A DNA stretch of 27,830 nt from assembly GCA_002420005.1 (NCBI GenBank), contig DIHE01000148.1, positions 1 through 27,830 on the forward strand, in the 5' to 3' direction. Position numbers and translations under genes: made by a program. The notes below the pieces were generated by a model. That model worked only from the letters and a program-made list of their open reading frames with translations, was not told where the DNA came from and did no database searches. Of the stretch, positions 22,776 through 27,830 are shown one piece after another; positions within the stretch are counted from its first letter, which is position 1, and the number at the start of each line of letters is the position of its first letter. This DNA is from Holophagales bacterium UBA5704. Lineage in GTDB: Bacteria > Acidobacteriota > Thermoanaerobaculia > Multivoradales > UBA5704.

Positions 22776-22804
22776 GTTTCCCCCTCTCCCGGCCGGCGGG
22801 GACC

Positions 22805-22810
22805 TATAAT
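22805..22810 (+). promoter_or_regulatory. Leaderless-type -10 box of trmFO (TATAAT)
   Basis: A perfect TATAAT, 7 nt before the trmFO ATG and with no Shine-Dalgarno, so transcription probably begins at the start codon. Confidence 0.55.
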
Positions 22811-22817
22811 CCCCGCC

Positions 22818-24227
22818 ATGACCAACCCCATCCATGTCATCGGCGGCGGCTTCGCCGGATCGGAGTGCGCCTGGCAGCTCGCGGAACGTGGGGTGGAGGT
22901 GGTGCTCCACGAGATGCGGCCGGTACGCTCGACGCCTGCCCACAAGTCCGGAGATCTCGCCGAGCTGGTATGCAGCAACTCGCTGCGCAGCGACGATCCG
23001 TTCCATGCCGCCGGGCTGCTCAAGCGCGAGATGGAGTCCTTCGATTCGCTGATCATCGGCTCGGCCCGCGCCACCGCCGTGCCGGCCGGGGGAGCGCTCG
23101 CCGTCGACCGCGACCGGTTTGCCGAACGGGTGACGTCCCGCATCGCCACGCACCCTCGCATCGAGCTGCGGCGCGAGGAGGTCGACGAGCTTCCGGAAGG
23201 GGACCTGGTCGTCGGGACCGGGCCGCTCACCTCCGAGGCCATGTCGCAGCGGCTGCGCGGGATGCTGGGCAGCGAGTACCTCTACTTCTATGACGCCATC
23301 GCGCCGATCGTCGAGGCGGACAGCCTGGACCTGTCCAAGCTCTTCTGGCAGTCGCGCTACGGCAAGGGGGACGGCGAGGATTATCTGAATGCTCCGATGG
23401 ACAAGGAGCAGTACCTCGCGTTCCATCAAGCCGTGCAGGAAGCCGAGGTGGTGGCGCCGCACGAGTTCGAGAAGGCCATCTTCTTCGAGGGCTGCCTGCC
23501 GATCGAGGAGCTCGCCCGGCGCGGGCTGGACACTCTGCGCTATGGCCCGATGAAGCCGGTGGGCCTCCGCGGCCCCGACGGCCGGCGGCCTTGGGCGGTG
23601 GTGCAGATGCGCCAGGAGAACCTGGCGAAGAGCCATCTCAACCTGGTGGGCTTCCAGTCGCGGATGAAGTGGGGCGAGCAGCAGCGCGTGCTGCGCATGA
23701 TCCCCGGCCTTGAAAACGCGCGCTTCGAGCGCTTCGGGCAGATCCACCGCAACACGTTCATCAACGCGCCGACGCATCTCGACAAGCTCTACCGGCTCCA
23801 CGGCGCGCCGCGCGTCCGCTTGGCCGGCCAGATCACCGGCGTCGAGGGCTACCTCGAATCCGCCGCCACCGGGCTCGCCATCGGCCTCTATCTGACCCTC
23901 GAACGGCAGGGCCGCACGCCCGAGCCCTTCCCGCCGACCACCGCGCTCGGTGCCCTCGCCCGGCATCTGACCGAGTCGGACCCCAAGCACTTCCAGCCGG
24001 CCAACATCAACTACGGCCTGTTCGAGGAGCTTCCGGAGCGCTTCCGCAAAGCGGATCGCCGCGCCGCCTTCGCCGAGCGCGCCCGCGCGGACCTCCAGGC
24101 CTGGGCGCAACGCAACCCCCTCCCCGTCCCTCCCCCGCAAAGCGGGAGAGGGCGCCACCTCCCTCCCGAGGAGGACCAGGGCATGCAGGAAGAGTCCCCC
24201 TCTCCCGCTCTGCGGGGAAGGGGCTAG
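22818..24227 (+). CDS. trmFO: TrmFO, folate/FAD-dependent tRNA (uracil-54-C5)-methyltransferase
   Basis: TrmFO makes ribothymidine at position 54 of tRNA using methylenetetrahydrofolate as carbon donor and FADH2. The dinucleotide loop GGGFAGSE is at 9-16. Both functional cysteines are present: C52 in ELVCSNSLRS and C226 in FFEGCLPIEE, matching Cys53 and Cys226 of the Bacillus enzyme. The family-typical end would be near residue 433 (RADLQAWAQRN); the remaining 36 residues come from an inverted repeat (24116-24236). The tail starts PLPVPPPQSGRGR and is probably disordered. xerC follows 10 nt later, as in many bacteria where trmFO-xerC-hslVU is conserved. Confidence 0.95.
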   Translation: MTNPIHVIGGGFAGSECAWQLAERGVEVVLHEMRPVRSTPAHKSGDLAELVCSNSLRSDDPFHAAGLLKREMESFDSLIIGSARATAVPAGGALAVDRDRFAERVTSRIATHPRIELRREEVDELPEGDLVVGTGPLTSEAMSQRLRGMLGSEYLYFYDAIAPIVEADSLDLSKLFWQSRYGKGDGEDYLNAPMDKEQYLAFHQAVQEAEVVAPHEFEKAIFFEGCLPIEELARRGLDTLRYGPMKPVGLRGPDGRRPWAVVQMRQENLAKSHLNLVGFQSRMKWGEQQRVLRMIPGLENARFERFGQIHRNTFINAPTHLDKLYRLHGAPRVRLAGQITGVEGYLESAATGLAIGLYLTLERQGRTPEPFPPTTALGALARHLTESDPKHFQPANINYGLFEELPERFRKADRRAAFAERARADLQAWAQRNPLPVPPPQSGRGRHLPPEEDQGMQEESPSPALRGRG

Positions 24228-24236
24228 GGGAGGGGG
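24116..24236. repeat. Inverted-repeat element at the trmFO 3' end
   Basis: Imperfect arms 24116-24152 and 24198-24236 are inverse copies (each contains a CCCCTCCCC run and a GCGGGAGAGGG core). The element supplies the trmFO C-terminal tail, its stop codon, and the purine-rich AGGGG used before xerC. It looks like the GC-rich palindromic elements common in many genomes, of unknown mobility. Confidence 0.8.
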
Positions 24237-24237
24237 C

Positions 24238-25170
24238 ATGCGCCGTCTGATCCACGCCTACCTGCAGCATCTGGACGGCGAGCGCAACGCCTCGCCGAAC
24301 ACGGTGCGCAAGTACGACGAGGCCCTCCAGCGGTTCCTGCTGTTTCTCGCCCGCGACTATCTGGGCAAGGAGGTGGACGCGGTGCGTCCGGAGGACGTGG
24401 ACGCCATGGCGGTGCGCTCGTTTCTCGCCGCGCTCACCCGCGACGGGCTCGCCAAGCGCAGCCAGGCGCCGATGCTCTCGGCGGTGCGCAGCCTGTTCCG
24501 CTACGCCTGCCTGCAAGGGATGCTCGCCGCCAATCCGGCCCAGGCCGTGCGGACTCCCAAGATCCCCAAGACCCTGCCGCGCCATCTGCGTCCCGGCGAG
24601 GTGGAAAACCTTTTGGAAGCCCCGGCGGCCGGCGAGGTGCGCGACGAGCGGCTGGCGCGGCGCGATCAGGCCATCCTGGAGCTTCTGTATGCCGCCGGTC
24701 TGCGCGTCAGCGAGCTGGTCGGCCTCGACTGGCAGGCGATCGACCTGTCCGCCCGGGTGTTGCGCGTGCGCGGCAAGGGGAACAAAGAGCGCATGGTGCC
24801 ATTCGGCCGCCCGGCCGCCGAGGCCTTGCGGCACTGGCTGGAGGTCTGGGAGAGCCTACGCGCCGGAGCCCCGGAGGATCTGGGCAGCGAGCCCGTCTTC
24901 CTCAACCACCGCGGTGGCCGGCTCACCGACCGCTCGATCCGCAACATCCTCGACCGCTGGGTGGACCAGGCCGCGGTGGCGCGCGGCGTCCATCCCCACA
25001 CGATGCGTCACACCTTCGCCACCCACCTCCTGGAAGCCGGAGCCGACCTGCGCACCATCCAGGAGCTGCTCGGCCACAGCTCGCTCTCCACCACCCAGAA
25101 ATACACCCATCTGGAGGTGGAGCGCCTGTTGTCCGTCTACCGCGACGCCCATCCGCGCGCGAGGAAGTGA
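24238..25170 (+). CDS. xerC: Tyrosine recombinase XerC
   Basis: A 310-residue tyrosine recombinase that resolves chromosome dimers by cutting and rejoining DNA at dif. All six active-site residues are visible: R156 (GLRVSEL), K180 (VRGKGNKER), H254 and R257 (HPHTMRHTF), H280 (LLGHSS) and nucleophile Y289 (TQKYTH). The N-terminal core-binding domain spans about 1-100. Position beside trmFO supports XerC over an integrase, but XerC and XerD cannot be told apart with certainty. The Shine-Dalgarno comes from the inverted repeat. Its stop overlaps the HNH gene start (GTGA). Confidence 0.92.
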   Translation: MRRLIHAYLQHLDGERNASPNTVRKYDEALQRFLLFLARDYLGKEVDAVRPEDVDAMAVRSFLAALTRDGLAKRSQAPMLSAVRSLFRYACLQGMLAANPAQAVRTPKIPKTLPRHLRPGEVENLLEAPAAGEVRDERLARRDQAILELLYAAGLRVSELVGLDWQAIDLSARVLRVRGKGNKERMVPFGRPAAEALRHWLEVWESLRAGAPEDLGSEPVFLNHRGGRLTDRSIRNILDRWVDQAAVARGVHPHTMRHTFATHLLEAGADLRTIQELLGHSSLSTTQKYTHLEVERLLSVYRDAHPRARK

Positions 25171-25970
25171 GCACAGTGGCGATCCGAGACCCAGACATCA
25201 AGCTCCTGTGGGGCCGCAGCGGGAACCGCTGCGCCATGTGCCGCATCGAGCTGTCGTTCGACGCACAAGGCACCTCCGCAGCCTTCCCGCTCGGCGAGCA
25301 GGCGCATATTGTTGCCAGAGAACCCGGCGGACCTCGCGGCCAAAGCCCGCTGACACTGGCCGAGCGAGATCTCTATTCCAACCTGATCCTTCTTTGCCCC
25401 ACGGACCACAGCCGGATCGACAAAGCGCCGGAGGATCACCCTGTCGAGGAGCTGCTCCGCATCAAGGCCGAGCACGAGGAGTGGGTCAGGGAATCCCTTT
25501 CCGAAGAGAAGCCCCGCACCGCGTGCACGCTCGCAGCCACCCAGGGAGCCCTGGAAGCTCAAGACTACGCCCGGAGCCTGAGCCTCCTGCGGGTGGTGGT
25601 CGAGCCGGATCGAGAGACGCCTGTCTACCACTATCTCTGCGCGCTGACCCTCCTCGCCGGGCGGTCGGTCAATGGCATCGGTACGGCCGAGAGACACCGG
25701 GTGGTGCGCCACCTTCGCAGCGCCAGGAGTCTCGACCGCTCCTGGAGGCCCGCCCTCCTCTTGATGCTAGTGATGGACCTGGACTACTTCGAGGTGCACG
25801 GCCTGGCGAACGATTTCGACCTTTCTGCAACGGAGCTTGCGGAGGGGATACGATCTGCTGATCCGGCCCCCGCGCTGGAGGAATTGCTCCTTAAACTACC
25901 AATGAACGCGCGAACAAGAAGGGCGATCTGCCTCTCAATGGAGGGATTCCATGGAGCACACAATGACTGA
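25167..25970 (+). CDS. HNH endonuclease with C-terminal helical-repeat (TPR-like) domain
   Basis: A 267-residue predicted metal-dependent nuclease. The HNH domain (about 10-95) shows CAMC (22-25), EQAHIV (His47), then LYSNLILLCPTDHSRID with Asn72, Cys77, Asp80 and His81, the zinc- and metal-site residues. After a helix (EELLRIKAEHEEWV) the C-terminal half (about 118-230) has paired hydrophobic helices such as ALEAQDYARSLSLLRVVVEP and YHYLCALTLLAGR, as in TPR-type folds. GTG 25167 overlaps the xerC stop; GTG 25176, preceded by GAGGA with a 10-nt spacer, is an alternative. It overlaps the next gene by 20 nt, so the two act together. I know no named system with this pair. Confidence 0.82.
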   Translation: MSTVAIRDPDIKLLWGRSGNRCAMCRIELSFDAQGTSAAFPLGEQAHIVAREPGGPRGQSPLTLAERDLYSNLILLCPTDHSRIDKAPEDHPVEELLRIKAEHEEWVRESLSEEKPRTACTLAATQGALEAQDYARSLSLLRVVVEPDRETPVYHYLCALTLLAGRSVNGIGTAERHRVVRHLRSARSLDRSWRPALLLMLVMDLDYFEVHGLANDFDLSATELAEGIRSADPAPALEELLLKLPMNARTRRAICLSMEGFHGAHND

Positions 25971-27384
25971 GGATGTCTGGGACTTCCTCCCAAACCATCC
26001 AGGCTATCCGAGCCGGGCGGATCGTGATGAGCTGGTCGCCGCGGCCCAGGCGGACAGCTCCAAGATGCGGCGCGTGAGGATATGGGACTTCTTTTTTCCT
26101 CTTGATAGCAGGCTCATCCTTGCGCCCCTGAGGGCCGAGGCCGCATGGCTTCGGGCAGAGGCTGCTGCTATTCGGCAGAACTTCGAGCACGGGGAGGAGA
26201 GCCTCGTCAGGAAAATGGCCTATCACAAGGAGGAGACTGCCAAGGCGCTGGCAGATTGGGAGACCAGGTTGACTGAGCGGCGAACGCAATGGGTTACTGG
26301 GGCTCAGAAAGAGCAGGAGCGGCAACGAAACCGGGGAGCACGACTATTTCTAGGCGGCCTCCTTGCCTTGTTGGCGGCATTCGCTTTCGTGAAAAAATTT
26401 CCCGGTGGGATTGGCGAACAGATGCTCGGGGCAGCGGTGATTACGGCTGGCGTCGGGTTCGTTTATTTGCTCGTCGGCCAACGTGACGTTGACTCCCGGG
26501 TGAAGTCATCCGAAGCCCTCGCACAACAGAAAGTAGCCTCCTATATCGCCTGGCATCAGAGAGAGTCCTCGAAACTTGAGCAGCCTCTCGCCAAACGAAG
26601 AAGGATAGCCGAGGAAACCGCGGAAGCTTCCGAGCAGAAAGCTCTCGAGATCGAGAGAAAGGTTGAAACCCTGGCCAGGCAGATTCCGGAAGGCCCCAGT
26701 GAGGAGCAGGTTCATGCATGGTTGCTCGAGGAGCTGGACGAGCTGCGTGGGGATTTCCTTCGCCAGTCCGGCCAGGAAGGCCGGCTGGTCAAGGCGCGTT
26801 CAGGAAACAACGTCTTCTGCCTTCGGGGGCCCGCGGAGCTGCAACCACCGGACAAGATCGAGCCGCTCTACCTGAAGTACGACGACCTGCGGGCGCACCT
26901 GCATGCCCGGCGCGCCGGCATGGACCATGACGGCAAGAACGTAGCGCTCTACGGCGTCTGGGCCATCGAATTCCTGTTTCTCGGCGAGGACGAGTTCGCC
27001 AGCTTCCACGTCTTCTATGACTTCATCTCCGGCCGCAAAGCGGCTCGACGCCGCGTGCACAACTACAACACGGTTTCTCTCATCGAGACCCGCTCGCAAT
27101 TTCGGGAGATTCAGGTGGTTCGCGACGGAATCACCAAGCCGGTGCTGGTGGACGATGTGCCCTCGCTCTTTTTCGCCTTGGAGAACAGCGAGCGCATCGA
27201 GGTCAATTTCCCGAACAAGGAGTACTACACAAAAGCACTGCCGGACATCCTTCCTTCGGCGGAATTCCTGGAACAGCAGAGGCAGGACGCCCACGAAGCC
27301 ATCCGCATCCTCCAGGAGAACGTCCACAAGGCCAGGACGCGGCCCAAGGAGGGCACAGGCGGCGCGGCGGCGGAGCTGCTCTGA
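25951..27384 (+). CDS. Membrane-anchored coiled-coil protein partnered with the HNH gene
   Basis: A 477-residue protein of unknown function. Visible parts: coiled coil (about 55-128), two close transmembrane helices (about 129-147 and 158-176), a second coiled coil (about 180-275; long charged helices such as EETAEASEQKALEIERK), and a C-terminal domain (about 285-440) with alternating strands around VWAIEFLFLGEDEFASFHVFYDF. Both termini are probably cytoplasmic. A strong Shine-Dalgarno (GGAGGG, 25940-25945, spacer 5) inside the HNH gene fixes the ATG. The N-terminal half uses more A/T-rich codons than neighbours, suggesting transfer. It may anchor or control the HNH nuclease, which is an inference from gene overlap. 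Confidence 0.78.
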   Translation: MEHTMTEDVWDFLPNHPGYPSRADRDELVAAAQADSSKMRRVRIWDFFFPLDSRLILAPLRAEAAWLRAEAAAIRQNFEHGEESLVRKMAYHKEETAKALADWETRLTERRTQWVTGAQKEQERQRNRGARLFLGGLLALLAAFAFVKKFPGGIGEQMLGAAVITAGVGFVYLLVGQRDVDSRVKSSEALAQQKVASYIAWHQRESSKLEQPLAKRRRIAEETAEASEQKALEIERKVETLARQIPEGPSEEQVHAWLLEELDELRGDFLRQSGQEGRLVKARSGNNVFCLRGPAELQPPDKIEPLYLKYDDLRAHLHARRAGMDHDGKNVALYGVWAIEFLFLGEDEFASFHVFYDFISGRKAARRRVHNYNTVSLIETRSQFREIQVVRDGITKPVLVDDVPSLFFALENSERIEVNFPNKEYYTKALPDILPSAEFLEQQRQDAHEAIRILQENVHKARTRPKEGTGGAAAELL

Positions 27385-27415
27385 ATCCGCGCGCCCGGAA
27401 GTGATCGGACAAGCT

Positions 27416-27830
27416 TCACCGAAGGCCGTTCGGGTCTCCTGCCGGTTCTCGGAATGGGTTGAGCAACGAGATGCCGCAGCCCTCAAAATGCCGCACGTTG
27501 CGGGTGACGAGGGTGAGTTGGTGCACCTCGGCGGTCGCGGCGATGAGAGTGTCTGCGGATTCCCGGGTCACACCGCGCGCTTGAAGACGGCCACGAAGTT
27601 CGCCCGACCGTTGTGCGATCTCGGCGGTCACCGGCAGAACCTCGCAGTGGGTGCGGAGGAACTCCTCGAACCAGCGCGCGATCCGGGGAGCCGGCTTCCA
27701 GGCGAGCCCGAAGCACACCTCCTCCACCGTGATGGCACTGAGGGCCACCTGCCGGATTCCCTCCGCCCACTCCAGAACACCGGGGTCCGGCCGCTTCCTC
27801 ACCAGCTCGCTGAGGACGTTCGTGTCAACG
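27416..27830 (-). CDS. PIN-domain ribonuclease toxin, VapC/FitB-like (5' end outside window)
   Basis: The minus-strand frame is open to the window end and begins VDTNVLSELVRKRPDPGVLEW, the PIN-domain opening with the first acidic residue, so only a few codons and the start are missing. The other acidic and active-site landmarks are present: SAITVEEVCFGL (Glu), then RESADTLIAATA (Asp) and LTLVTRNVRHFEGCG. The layout matches FitB/VapC proteins of about 135-140 residues. VapC toxins cleave tRNA or rRNA and are neutralised by an antitoxin encoded just upstream, which would lie beyond 27830. An internal ATG at 27802 is not the true start. Confidence is high for the fold; a partner is unseen. Confidence 0.88.
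   Translation of the reverse strand, partial: VDTNVLSELVRKRPDPGVLEWAEGIRQVALSAITVEEVCFGLAWKPAPRIARWFEEFLRTHCEVLPVTAEIAQRSGELRGRLQARGVTRESADTLIAATAEVHQLTLVTRNVRHFEGCGISLLNPFREPAGDPNGLR

Noticed and set aside
1..27830. CRISPR array, rRNA, insertion sequence, or prophage.
   Set aside because: I saw no regularly spaced repeats, no transposase apart from the XerC recombinase, and no phage structural genes.

Overview
The window is a GC-rich, gene-dense piece of bacterial chromosome. Gene content suggests a non-proteobacterial heterotroph. It has futalosine-route menaquinone genes, a folate-dependent TrmFO next to xerC, and a GGDEF protein with PDZ and multi-TM sensor domains. Many genes lack a Shine-Dalgarno and carry a TAnnnT box 6-8 nt before the start codon. 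I lean to Acidobacteriota (Thermoanaerobaculia-like), but this is an inference from gene content, not a phylogeny.

Left flank (1-2100): an accessory patch with a RelE/HigB-type toxin and its HTH antitoxin on the minus strand, followed by a TIR-domain gene broken by an exact 8-bp tandem duplication. Region 2109-11709 carries the quinone genes: ubiD; a convergent minus-strand pair (aminotransferase then Crp/FNR regulator); a divergent PDZ-7TM-GAF-GGDEF diguanylate cyclase; then ubiX, ubiA and mqnE in overlapping order, followed by a deoxynucleoside kinase. UbiX would make the prenylated flavin used by UbiD, UbiA prenylates the naphthoquinone precursor, and MqnE starts the futalosine pathway. 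A TerC/Alx membrane protein follows, then an opposing AAA-like/PD-(D/E)XK nuclease-fold protein and a DoxX protein.

Region 15091-21347 (minus strand) is a tight operon for modifying membrane fatty acids: a DUF1295 membrane protein, an FAD amine-oxidase-like protein, DUF1365, a cyclopropane-fatty-acid-synthase homologue, DUF2878, a second CFA-type methyltransferase, and a uracil-DNA-glycosylase-family protein. Upstream lies tRNA-Arg(CCG). On the plus strand come an unrecognised lipoprotein, trmFO and xerC. trmFO has a repeat-derived C-terminal tail.

Right flank (25167-27830): accessory DNA again. An HNH nuclease with a helical-repeat tail overlaps both xerC and a membrane-anchored coiled-coil protein, forming a two-gene unit I cannot match to a named system. 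A PIN-domain (VapC/FitB-like) toxin gene runs off the window end. The most novel items are the HNH/membrane pair, the repeat-duplication frameshift in the TIR gene, the recurring leaderless-promoter geometry, and an MqnE with a CX5CX2C cluster motif.
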